From Corylus avellana (Eukaryota; Streptophyta; Magnoliopsida; Fagales; Betulaceae): a stretch of 64,000 nucleotides of DNA. The translations under genes were made by a program, and so were the position numbers. Position 1 is the stretch's first letter; each line of letters opens with the position of its first letter. The stretch is from NCBI RefSeq assembly GCF_901000735.1, contig NC_081547.1, positions 4,030,001 through 4,094,000 of the forward strand, written 5' to 3'. The notes under the pieces are model-generated. The model ran no database searches and was not told the origin of the DNA. It worked only from the letters and a program-made list of their open reading frames with translations. Shown here piece by piece: positions 21,970 to 34,100 of this stretch.

Positions 21970-24900
21970 ATGGCCATCAGGAAACCTGGTTTAATTGCTT
22001 TATTTGATGTGGATGGGACCCTTACTGCTCCAAGAAAGGTACCGATTTTCTTCTCTGATTCATTTTGTTTGTTAATTTTGTTCCATTATTGTTTATATTA
22101 TTATGGTCACAGCAGCATAGGATATATGTAAGCAAGTTGTTGTTTCTTAGATTTATTGCATGAAAGTAACATTTCCATGCATCCGCTTGAAATTGTCTTT
22201 GATGCAACTTTTTTCCACTCAAATGCTAGGTGGTCACCCCAAAGCTGTTAGAATTCATGCGGGAACTTCGAAAGGTAATTGCTTAGCTATAAGAGGGGAT
22301 TTTATGGGACTCTTTCTTGTATTCTCTTTTACCAACACTAAGAAGGCATTTGATGAGAGATATTTCTGCCTGCAGGTTGTGACAGTCGGAGTCGTGGGAG
22401 GATCTGACCTTATTAAAATATCAGAGCAGCTTGGGAAGACAGGTTTGCTCGATCTAGCTCTTAGTCATTGGCTCATAAGAGAAAGTGAGATGAGCTAGGA
22501 ACCCAAAATCTGTTTGATTATTCCATTTGTTTCAACATGATCTAAAAATATACTTTGGTTCTTAGCTTTCAAATGCATTTTTCATGTGAATATTCGTCAT
22601 GAACCTTGACAATCAAGCATTATCTTTTCTATGGATTATAAATGAGTTTTAAGTCTAAACTTTATAAGCATTATCCGATTGGTTTTCAATAGTTCTCAAA
22701 ATCAGGGCCAAATGCAGTTGTCTACTTCACAATTTTTCATATGTACATGACTATACTATTAAGTGTCTCTTTTCTCTTTGCAGTTATTGATGACTACGAT
22801 TATGTATTTTCTGAGAATGGTCTTGTGGCTCATAAAGATGGGAAGCTTATTGACACCCAGGTACTGTTTACTGCACAAACCCAGAATACAAAGAAAGCAG
22901 TAACATTTGTAACTGATGTTTATAAATTTAGATATCCACAAGAGACTTGAGCTAGAAGTGTCAAGATGGTTTTATTTAACTTGGTATGCTAAACTTCAAA
23001 AAGCAATTGATGCTTGTATACTAGTCCTTTGCTGACCTTTAACCCTTCCCTTTGACTTGTAATTTGCTCAGAAAAAAAGAGTCCTTTGCTGATCCATTGT
23101 GTACATCCCCCATGGAAGTGTTTGTTATTCTGGACAATTATGTATCACCTCCTATTTTGTTATTACACATTACCTAAGTTTGAAAATGCCTTTGGGTTGG
23201 TTTTGGCCTTTAAGGTGCTTGCCAACTATAAATTGCTTCTTTGGGAGTTATAACAAAACTTTATTATCTTTTGCATCCTTGTTTCTTAGTTTGATATATA
23301 TTACCTTAATGGGTTTTGTTTCTTCATTTGTCCAGAGCTTAAAGACGTTTCTTGGAGAAGAGAAACTCAAGGTAATGACCTTCCTGTGTTAAATAAACGA
23401 ACTGTTCAGTTTCTTATTTGGAAAATGCCCAATGTTTTATACTCTTAGGACACCTGGGATGGGTCTCTTGCACTTGTCCTTACATTTTCAGTGACTAGAA
23501 CAATTAATTTCTCCCATACATGCTTGCTTGGATGCAAAGACCTCATCAACAATGACTAGAAGCATCTTATTAGTTGTTCTTCTGCGAGCCTATAGTAATA
23601 ATGGATAGTGAGAATGGCTATGGGTGTAGGTTATAGAGTTGTATGGTAGACTAAAACTCTGTACAAAACATTTTCTAGCATACCATATTTATCAATTCCT
23701 TCTCCTGATGGATTGAAATTGTGCAGGAATTTATCAATTTTACACTCCATTATATTGCTGACTTGGATATCCCTATAAAGAGGTTAGTGTAAAGCCTAAG
23801 TATGTTTGTGTGTGTATTTTAAGCTTGGTAAGATTTTCTTTTTATATATGTTTTTAGGGGAACATTTATAGAGTTCCGAAGTGGCATGATCAATGTATCA
23901 CCAATTGGGAGAAACTGCAGCCAAGAAGAAAGGGATGAATTTGAAAAGTATGACAAGGTAAAGAATCTTTGGTTCTTTTTGTTTCCCCCCCAAAATATCA
24001 AATTCTAAATTATTCTATTATCATAGAATTAACTTTTATGCGTTTGGGTATGCAATGTGGAAAAACACATGAAAATGATGTTTCAGGTTCTCAACATTCG
24101 ACCGAAAATGGTTTCTGTGCTTCGTGAGAAGTTTGCTCACCTTAACCTTACATTTTCAATAGGAGGACAAATAAGTTTTGATGTGAGTTGTACTTAAAGA
24201 TTATACTTTATCTTCATTATGTTGTGATGAGTCTTGATTTGGCCATAAATCAGAAGGCAAGTGAAAGTGCCATTGAATCTAATTAGGTGCATAATTCTTG
24301 TAACAGGTTTTCCCTCAAGGTTGGGACAAGACATACTGCTTAAGATACCTGGATGATTTTCATGAGATCCATTTCTTTGGTGACAAAACTTACAAGGTCA
24401 GCCCTTTAGTCTCATCATTATCTCTTTTGATTATTTTGATAAGTGATTTTGTTGCTTTCCAATATGGAGTTATGGTTCGATCCTGTTATATTGGACAAAT
24501 TACTCCTTAGTCTCTCATAAGAGAGATGTAGATATACATCCTGCATGACATAGGAGTTCACGCATTTTATTTCTTATTTGTACATATATAAAAATCCTGT
24601 AATTCAAAATGTTGATAATCTTATTATGAAACTTGGTGGTATTTTCTTACTTTAAACCAAACTGTGGCCCCTTAAATTTTGGTTGATCAACTCTTTTTGG
24701 CATTTAGATATATATTTTGCTGCAAGTACTTGGCCACATATAATTTTAGTCTCGAAATCGACCAGTAGTGTTTTCATACCTGTATTATTTACCGTTCTTC
24801 ACTTTGTTCTTCCTTTGTTCATACTAATGGAAGAGTTCTGGTTTTTTGTTTGAGCAGGGTGGGAACGATCATGAAATTTATGAATCAGAACGAACTGTCG

Positions 24901-25337
24901 GTCACACAGGTGAGATCCACATCTGAATTTCAACACATAAACAGGCTCCTTTGGAAGTGAAAAATCATCCATTTTTGCCTTTTAGTAGCATCTAAATGCA
25001 CAATCCCATCATATGTGGACTAAGTACAGGACTAAGTGGTGGTGACACCAAGATTGACAATAGAGGACGTAAGATGACATTATTTCCAAAAGTCTTAAGA
25101 TTTATCGTACATAGAAAATGTCAAAAATTTGTTTCAAGTGCCAAGCACACAAAAATGGATTCACTCCAAATGCAGTGAATTAGAACGGGTTGATTCATGA
25201 TTGCTGAGAATCCAAAGATCAGTTGTTTCTATTTGTATTATCATATTGTTATTGACTATATGTTTTTTCCTTTCTCAGTTACCAGTCCTGAAGATACAAT
25301 GGAGCAGTGTAAAGCTCTGTTCCTTGCAAATCCCTGA
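21970..25337 (+). CDS. PMM: Phosphomannomutase, copy 1
   Basis: Eukaryotic-type alpha-phosphomannomutase (HAD superfamily, cytosolic). It converts mannose-6-phosphate to mannose-1-phosphate for GDP-mannose, feeding protein glycosylation and, in plants, ascorbate. Exons: 21970-22038, 22230-22274, 22376-22442, 22784-22860, 23336-23371, 23727-23782, 23858-23957, 24087-24182, 24307-24396, 24858-24909, 25279-25337; 248 aa, normal length. The nucleophile motif FDVDGTLT has Asp13 and Asp15. GGSDL, the arginines of FIEFR, PIGR and EER that correspond to sugar-phosphate-binding residues in human PMM2, and [15 protein letters not shown] with FFGDK (Mg2+ and closing region) are all present. A leader intron (21419-21951) precedes the ATG. 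All coding introns are GT-AG. Confidence 0.97.
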
Positions 25338-26916
25338 GCATTGGGCAACTTTTTGATTTTCCAAATTTATGCCATTTGTAATTTACATGTATGAATAATC
25401 AAGTTAGGCGAAGGATTCCTTTCTTTGTAAAAGAAGTACTGTAATTCATTCTTGAACTATGATATCTATGTATGCATGCTTTTATCTGATAAGCAATTAC
25501 ATTGTGATTTCTTATTCATTCACTACAGTACATTCTGTTTGGCATATGGGGTTCATACAATCTCCCCAAGATGTTGGATTTTTTTTTTTGGGGTGGTATC
25601 ATTTCCAAAAACTAGTAGGAAATCCTTCAACTTCTGTGGGCTCTAGTGAAATAAAATATAAATTAAAAACCTCAATGTGTCCATTAAAAAATAAAATAAA
25701 ATGACAAAAGCGGCTTTTTAGATTTTTGTGTTTATCATTAAAATAAAAAACTGATTTTCATTATCCTTAAAATTTATCTGAGCAATTACTCAGTTTGGTA
25801 TTGTTAATCGTTGTTTTTCTTTTTGGTAATTACTAATTAGCCATTTTTAGATCTTGTTTTTCTTCCTCTAGAAAGCAGCTTCTCATTGTTCTTTATGGGT
25901 TTCTTCATTTAAACGGCATTCTAAAACAAACCCACAAAGAAGGGAGACCCAAAAGATCATAGAGAAGACACCGAATCTATAACCTTACATTTATTTAAAG
26001 AAAGAATCTTGGACCTATGTTGAAACATATCCTTCCCTTATGCGTCCCTCATGCCATGTCTAGCCCACTTTGCCCTTGAAAAAGAGAGAGAGAGGGAGAG
26101 AAATCTCTTCGTAATAAACGATCTGACGTCTGCAGTTTCTTGACCTTTGACCGTTACACGTGAACGAATCTGATTTATCCTTGTACAGCACCCAGATAGT
26201 ATGTAGTTTCGCAGCTTGTCAAAGATCCCAGTCCCTAGATCAAAAGACCCTCACTTCTCAAGCTACCCCTTCAACAATTTATATAATCCCCCGGGACTCC
26301 CCACTTCCGCGCTTAAAGATCTGCTTCAAATTCTGAGCTTAAAGTTTCATTTATTGAAGCAGGCAAGTTAACTATTTTCCATTTTGTTTATTCACTTGAT
26401 TATTTCATTGTGTAACTACTAATTCTTAGCTTGGAGCTTGAATCTGCCATTTATTTTGAACTGAATGCAAATGTTTTCTTTTTCTCTCTCTCTCTTTTGT
26501 TTTCTTCGGTTTGGAATTCCAATTCTGTGGGATTTGGAAGTCTCGTTTTGCTGTGGAATTGTTCTTCTGGGTTTAATGAGTAGGACCTGAGTTCAGAAAC
26601 CAAACCAGATTTGGAATTCCACTTTGAATTCCAGTCCGAGCATTAGGTGCTTGCTGCCAAACTCAGCTGCGCATTTGATTTGTTTTCTTCGATGGTTCGG
26701 TATAAAATTACCATCCACAATGATGGAAAGATAGACCTTTGGGATTGTAGCTCAAATGGGTTGTAGATAGATTGTAATGTACTTCGAGACCTTTTGGGAT
26801 ATTGTAAATGGAGATTTAATTTCTCAGAAAGTTTTAGAGGAGCTAGTTTGTTAAGTTTTTGTTGGAAGCATTGTGATATTGTGGATTTGGTGTTGCAGAA
26901 AAATATCTTGAGCGAA
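25338..26916. other. Spacer between PMM copies, with promoter and leader intron of copy 2
   Basis: 25338-25920 is the 3' flank of copy 1, repeated at 30353-30960. The junction of the two duplication units is at about 25921-25950 (AAAACAAACCCACAAAGAAG). The TATA-like TTTATATAA recurs at 26278-26286, and the leader intron spans about 26365-26898. Open frames on either strand here repeat at the same places in both units only because the DNA was duplicated. Confidence 0.7.
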
Positions 26917-29900
26917 ATGGCCATCAGGAAACCTGGTTTAATTGCTTTATTTGATATGGATGGGACCCTTACTGCTCCAAGAAAGGTACTGATTTTCTTC
27001 TCTTATTCATTTTGTTTGTTAATTTTGTTCCATTGTATTGTTTATGTTATTATGGTCACAGCAGCATAGGATATATGTAAGCAAGTTGTTATTTCTTAGA
27101 TTTATTCCATGAAACTAACATTTCCATGTATCCACTTGAAATTGTCTTTGATGCAACTTTTTCCACTCAAATGCTAGGTGGCCATTCCAAAGCTGTTAGA
27201 ATTCATGCGGGAACTTCGAAAGGTAATTGCTTAGCTATAAGAGGGGATTTTATGGGACTCTTTATTGTATTCTCTTTTACCAACATTCAGAAGGCAGTTG
27301 ATGAGAGATATTTCTGGCTGCAGGTTGTGACAGTCGGAGTCGTGGGAGGATCTGACCTTACTAAAATATCAGAGCAGCTTGGGAAGACAGGTTTGCTCTA
27401 TCTAGCTCTTAGTCATTGGCTCATAAGAGAAAGTGAAATAAGGTAGGAACCCAAAATCTGTTTGATTATTCCATTTGTTTCAACATGATCTAAAAATATA
27501 CTTTGGTTCTTAGCTTTCAAATGTATTTTTCATGTGAATATTCGTCATGAACCTTGACAATCAAGCATTATCTTTTCTATGGATTATAAATGAGTTTCAA
27601 GTCTAACCTTTATAAGCATTATCTGATTGGTTTTCAATAGTTCTCAAAATCAGGGCCAAATGCAGTTGTCTACTTCACAATTTTTCATATGTACATGACT
27701 ATACTATTAAGTGTCTCTTTTCTCTTTGCAGTTATTGATGACTACGATTATGTATTTTCTGAGAATGGTCTTGTGGCTCATAAAGATGGGAAGCTTATTG
27801 ACACCCAGGTACTGTTTACAGCATAAACCCAGAATACAAAGAAAGCAGTAACATTTGTAACTGATGTTTATAAATTTATATATCCACAAGAGACTTGAGC
27901 TAGAAGTGTCAAGATGGTTTTATTTAACTTGGTATGCTAAACTTCAAAAAGCAATTGATTCTTGTATACTAGTCCTTTGCTGACCCACTGTGTACATCCC
28001 CCATGGAAGTGTTTGTTATTCTGGACAATTATGTATCACCTCCTGGTCATTTTGTTATTACACATTACCTAAGTTTGAAAATGCCTTTGGGTTGGTTTTG
28101 GCCTTTAAGGTGCTTGCCAACTATAAATTGTTTCCTTGGGAGTTGTAACAAAATTTTATTATCTTTTGTATCCTTGTTTCTTAGTTTGATATATATTACC
28201 TTGATGGGTTTTGTTTCTTCATTTGTCCAGAGCTTAAAGACATTTCTTGGAGAAGAGAAACTCAAGGTAATGACCTTCCTGTGTTAAATAAACGAACTGT
28301 TCAGTTTCTTATTTGGAAAATGCCCAATGTTTTATACTCTTAGGATACCTAGGATGGGTCTCTTGCACTTGTCTTTACATTTTCAGGGACTAGAACAGTT
28401 AATTTCTCCCATACATGCTTGCTTGCATGCAAAGAACTCATCAACAATGACTAAAAGCATCTTCTTCTTTTTTTGATAAGTAATGTTTATATATCAAAAG
28501 CGCAGAGGGGCGCAACCCTAGTACACATGGAGTATACAAGGAAAACGACTAGCTAGAAGAACAATGACTAGAAGCATCTTATTAGTTGTTCTTCTGCGAG
28601 CCTATAGTAATAATGGATAGTGAGAATGGCTATGGGTGTAGGTTATAGAGTTGTATGGTAGACTAAAACTCTGTACAAAACATTTTCTAGCATACTATAT
28701 TTATCAATTCCTTGTCCTGATGGATTGAAAATGTGCAGGAATTTATCAATTTTACACTCCATTATATTGCTGACTTGGATATCCCTATAAAAAGGTTAGT
28801 GTTATGAAAGCCTAAATATGTTCGTGTGTGTATTTTAAGCTTCGTAAGATTTCCTTTTTATATACGTTTTTAGGGGAACATTTATAGAGTTCCGAAGTGG
28901 CATGATCAATGTATCACCAATTGGGAGAAACTGCAGCCAAGAAGAAAGGGATGAATTTGAAAAGTATGACAAGGTAAAGAATCTTTGGTTCTTTTTGTTT
29001 CCCCCCCAAAATATCAAATTCTAAATTATTCTGTTATCATAGAATAACTTTTATGCGTTTGGGTATGCAATGTGGAAAAACACATGAAAATGATGTTTCA
29101 GGTTCTCAACATTTGCCCGAAAATGGTTTCTATGCTTCGCGAGAAGTTTGCTCACCTTAACCTGACATTTTCAATAGGAGGACAAATAAGTTTTGATGTG
29201 AGTTGTACTTAAAGATTATACTTTATCTTCATTATGTTGTGATGAGTCTTGATTTGGCCATAAATCAGAAGGCAAGTGGAAGTGCCATTGAATCTAATTA
29301 GGTGCATAATTCTTGTAACAGGTTTTCCCTCAAGGTTGGGACAAGACATACTGCTTGAGATACCTGGATGATTTTCATGAGATCCATTTCTTTGGTGACA
29401 AAACTTACAAGGTCAACCCTTTAGTCTCATCATTATCTCTTTTGATTATTCTGATAAGTGATTTTGTTGCTTTCCAATATGGAGTTATGGTTTGATCCTG
29501 TTATATTGGACAAATTACTCCTTAGTCTCTCATAAGAGAGATGTAGATATACATCCTGCATGACATAGGAGTTCACGCACTTTATTTCTTATTTTTACAT
29601 GTACAGAAATCCTGTAATTTAAAATGTTGATAATCTTATTATGAAACTTGGTGGTATTTTCATACTTTAAACCAAACTGTGGCCTTTAAATTTTGGTTGA
29701 TCAACTCTTTTTGGCATTTAGGTATGTATTTTGCTGCAAGTACTTGGCCACATACAATTTTATTCTCGAAATCAACTAGTAGTGTTTTCATACCTATATT
29801 ATTTACCGTTCTTCACTTTGTTCTTCCTTTGTTCATACTAATGGAAGAGTTCTGGTTTTTTGTTTGAGCAGGGTGGGAACGACCATGAAATTTATGAATC

Positions 29901-30352
29901 AGAACGAACTGTCGGTCACACAGGTGAGATCCACATCTGAATTTCAACACATAAACAGGCTCCTTTGGAACTGAAAAAATCATCCATTTTTGCCTTTTAG
30001 TAGCATCTAAATGTACAATCCCATCATATGTGGACTAATTACAGGACTAAGTGGTGGTGACACCAAGATTGACAATAGAGGATGTAAGATGACATTATTT
30101 CCAAAAGTCTTAAGATTTATCTTACATAGAAAATGTCAAAAATTTGTTTCAAGTGCCAAGCACACAAATATGGATTCACTCCAAATGCAGTGAATTAGAA
30201 TGGGTTGATTCATGATTGCTAAGAATCCAAAGATCAGTTGTTTCTATTTGTAGTATCATATTGTTATTGACTGTATGTTTTTTCCTTTCTCAGTTACCAG
30301 TCCTGAAGATACAATGGAGCAGTGTAAAGCTCTGTTCCTTGCAAACCCCTGA
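26917..30352 (+). CDS. PMM: Phosphomannomutase, copy 2
   Basis: Tandem duplicate of the preceding gene with the same 11-exon structure: 26917-26985, 27178-27222, 27324-27390, 27732-27808, 28231-28266, 28739-28794, 28874-28973, 29102-29197, 29322-29411, 29872-29923, 30294-30352; 248 aa with an intact frame. Differences from copy 1 are few: FDMDGTLT for [13 protein letters not shown] for VVTPK, SDLTK for [14 protein letters not shown] for NIRPKMVSV. The catalytic aspartates and the three sugar-phosphate arginines are kept, so activity is likely. The Arg-to-Cys change in NIRPK alters a position that I recall as conserved in plant PMM. Intron 5 (28267-28738) carries an inserted LINE tail not found in copy 1. 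Confidence 0.96.
28443..28580 (-). mobile_element. Truncated LINE 3' end with target-site duplication, in PMM copy 2 intron 5
   Basis: The 96-bp insert (28464-28559) is flanked by a 21-bp target duplication, AACAATGACTAAAAGCATCT+T at 28443-28463 and the same with one change at 28560-28580. PMM copy 1 has a single, empty version of this site (about 23550-23570). Read on the minus strand the insert ends ATTACTTATCAAAAAAA, like the A-rich tail of plant L1-type elements, preceded by TTGTATACTCC and GGGTTGCGCC. Only the 3' tip is present, as expected from 5' truncation during reverse transcription. Confidence 0.88.
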
Positions 30353-31186
30353 GCATTGGGCAACGTTTTGATTTTCCAAATTTATGCCATTTGTAATTTA
30401 CATGTATGAGTAATCAAGCTAGGCGAAGGATTCCTTTCTTTGTTAAAGAAGTACTGTAATTCATTCTTGAACTATGATATCTATGTATGCATGCTTTTAT
30501 CTGATAAGCAATTACATTGTGATTTCTTATTCATTCACTACATTACATTCTATTTGGCATATGGGGCTCATCCAATCTCCCCAAGATGTTGGATTTTTTT
30601 TGGGGTCATTTCCAAAAACTAGTGGGAAATCCTTCAACTTCTCTGGGCTCAAGTGAAATAAAATATAAATTAAAAACCTTAATGTGTCCATTAAAAAATA
30701 AAATAAAATGACAAAAGCAGCTTTTTAGATTTTTGTCTTTATCATTAAAATAAAAAACTAATTTTCATTATCCTTAAAATTTATCTGAGCAATTCCTCAG
30801 TTTGGTATTGTTAATCGTTGTTTTTCTTTTTGGTAATTACTAATTAGCCATTTTTAGATCTTGTTTTTCTTCCTCTAGAAAGCAGCTTCTCATTGTTCTT
30901 TATGGGTTTTTCCTGAGCAACGACGCTCATTTTTTCTTCATTTAAACGGCATTCTATTGCTCAGGAACCCAAAAGAACAATACCGTTTTAAAATGGTTTT
31001 CCCTTTTCCGCCAATGTTCTAGTTGTCGTTCATATTCCATTTAAACGTCGTTTTTCCTCATCTAAGAAATTACCTGGAACGGTAAGGTATGAAACGAACC
31101 TTCCTTCTTCTTCTTCCGCTGCGTCCTCACTGATACACTGATAAATACTCTCTCTCTCTCTCGCTCTCTCTCGACAATAGAATTCC
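30353..31186. other. PMM copy 2 3' flank and taspase promoter
   Basis: Bases to about 30960 repeat the copy 1 flank. 30961-31186 is unique and less AT-rich; it should hold the taspase promoter and leader. A CT microsatellite (31149-31172) follows ATAAATACTC just before the ATG at 31187, a common layout in plant leaders. Confidence 0.6.
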
Positions 31187-34100
31187 ATGGCTTGCGAGGC
31201 AGAGGATCAAAGCCCTAGATTCTTCGTAGCAGTACACGTAGGCGCGGGTTATCACTCTCCTTCCAACGAGAAATCCCTCAGGTCCGCTATGAAACGCGCG
31301 TGCCTCGCCGCTGCTTTAGTTCTTCGCAAGGTCTCTCCCTCTCTCTCTCACACACACACATTTCACTTTCCATTGCTTCTGTAAAACATGCATATTTCAG
31401 ACGAAGCAAGGAAATGTTTGGTTTTGATGAGGACGATGATCGTGTCTTTAATTGAAAATATTTGAAAGCTAGGAATTTGATTGCGCTATAAATATATGCT
31501 TGACGTGTTTTGGTCTATTTGGTTCAGGGCTCCGGCAGTTGCTTAGATGCTGTTTCTGCAGCTATTCAAGTGTTGGAGGTATAGTTTCTTCTTTCCACAT
31601 ACGCTGTATGTATGTATATATGTATCCGTTTGTTCATTTGTTTATCTATTTGGCTGCGTGTTTATTGTATGATGCTGTTGTTATCATGCTTAGGATGTAA
31701 TTATTCTTAATTCATATTATATCTCGGAATATTGGAGTGTCAATAAGTAAGCATAACCAATTTTCGAGAGGCTTTTCCGCTTATACTTGGGGAAAGAATT
31801 ATTTTGGCAGTTAACACAGAGCAGGTTATGTCAAGTATGGGAATTCATTGTGTGATCTCTGAATTTGAGAGGATCTTTGGTTCCTCAGAAGCATCTTTTG
31901 TCTTTAGAATTTTTGGAGAATTTTAAATCTACTCGGTATGATATAGTAAGTTGCAGAATGGAATTTTCCTTTTTGAAGTTACAAAACATGTGGTCCTCAA
32001 ATAGCAAGTGAGTGGAAGTTTAGCAGGAAATTCTAATTTGGTTTGCTGATTTTGGATTCCAAGATGATTTGATATTGCCTCTTTATTTTCTTTTACGAAG
32101 GATTAGAGGCTTTTCATTTTACCAAGAGGAGAACCATTTGATGCTGTGTAAGCTTTCATGTAGATCTGTTATATCATGTTTAGCGAGTTTTAATGATACC
32201 ACTATTTCATTGAAGGATGATCCTAGCACAAATGCGGGTCGAGGCTCCAATTTGACAGAAGATGGTCATGTGGAATGTGATGCCAGTATTATGGATGGTG
32301 ATTCTGGAGCATTTGGGGCTGTTGGGGCAGTGCCAGGTATTCATAATGCTATGCATTGGATATTTTATTGAGTTAACCAATTATGTTACGTGTCATCAGC
32401 AATTTCTTTGGTTTATATGATTCTGTTAACAAATTGGGCTTTACATTTTAGTTTGCAATCTTCATTTCACATAAATTTACTGAATGTCACGTGTGACATG
32501 GAAAACAAAATGTAGTTATTAATGTCTGTTTCGTATGTTGTAGACCAGGCATTCGAAATGCCATCCAGATTGCTACTTTATTGGCCAAGGATCAAATTAT
32601 GGGATCTTCTTTGTTGGGTCGAATACCTCCCATGTAATGATTGCTCTACGTTGCTTCTCTTTTAACCTGTTGGAGGACTATGTCACTATGGCTCTTCCCT
32701 TTCATAAATCTGTTTTACTGTCCATTTCTAGATGTCTATATCCCCGAATGTATTATCAATCTTCATGAAATAGTCACTTTTCACTTGGGGATACATCAGT
32801 TTGCTAATAGTTTGATGGCAGATGATTTAATCAGAAGAACAAAAGTTAAACTCTGATGAAAATTAGTTATGTTCTACTAACATGAGGACTAATTTCAACT
32901 TCTGAATTCTTTTCATTTTTTTTTCTTTTACTTCAATCTTATTCCTGCAAAAATAATACCATGTTGCACAGCTTCTTGGTTGGTGAAGGAGCTCGAACAT
33001 GGGCAAAGTCCAAGGGCATTGCTTTGCCAGCAACTATAGCCGAGGCTGACAAGGTCCATATCTTTTATTTTTTCACCTACAATTTTGTAACCTCTCACCC
33101 AACTCCAAAGGAGAGTAGATAACATATATCATGTCAAATATGTCAAGTTTACCTTTTAAAGTCACTTATCTTTCAGCTATAGAAATAGTTCTTGCTTATA
33201 ACAATGGGTAAATTGATCTTGTGCATTTTGAAATAGTGGCTGGTTACAGAAAGGGCAAAAGCACAATGGAAAAGGTATAAAGTAATGGTTGATGATGCCA
33301 AAGCTAAAACAGAAATTCCTGCTGTGGGTATTTCTTGCAGTCTACAAGATACTGCTGCAATACCAGGTATTCCATCTTAGTTTGATTTTGCAAGGAGCGA
33401 TTCATTCCATTTCAAAACTGTGAAGGTCTGTAGCGTGAACATTATCTGCACATCTGCCTTTTCTGGTAAGGGAAGCTGATAATACTATCCACCTTCCCGC
33501 TTTACACATGGTATTTTACCTGTGTTCTTTGTTGGTCCATGGTGCTTCTTAGGAGTATATTAGATTTAATCCTACCCTATGCAAGAAATTACTTAGTTCA
33601 TAAATTAAAACTTCGCATTAAACAAATCACATTCGACGAACCTTAGGTTCATAAATCATTCCACATGTCTCTATCAGTTTCATTCTGGTGATGTTGCCTG
33701 GCATTTTCATATATATATAGCTTTGTTTGCTATATGCATAATACTGCATCTAGGTGGCTATAAGCTTATATTAGGGAACATTTTTAAGATTGAACTTCTC
33801 ACAAGTGGACTATGAAAGTTACATTAATCATGTGTTTCTGTTATCAAGTATACGTGGGCTTTAACCAATTTTGTAAAAGCATCGTGTATGGTAGCTCTTT
33901 TTTTGTTTTGAATCAATAATTCAAGACTCCATAGAACTTTTATTGGATTTTTTTGATATTGCTGATTGTTTGATTTCCCTCCCGGGGGTTCTATGACTGA
34001 GTTGCATTTGTCTTTTGGGTTTAGAAGTGCAACCATGTATACCAAGTTCTTTGGAAGAGGATTGCGTCATGGACACTGTCGGAGTTATTTGTGTCGACGC

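Larger units (their letters stand above)
20990..25925 (+). repeat. PMM tandem duplication, unit 1
   Basis: First unit of a direct duplication of about 4.9 kb. It starts at about 21020 (GAGACCCAAAAGATCATAGAG) and ends at about 25920 (TTCATTTAAACGGCATTC). The same start and end sequences bound the second unit at about 25950 and 30960. Promoter, 5' intron, all coding exons and the 3' flank are copied, so each unit is a whole gene with its own control region. Confidence 0.88.

Noticed and set aside
21696..21977. Minus-strand open frame repeated at 26643-26924
   Set aside because: It recurs only because the whole PMM unit was duplicated; it lies in the leader intron and resembles no protein.
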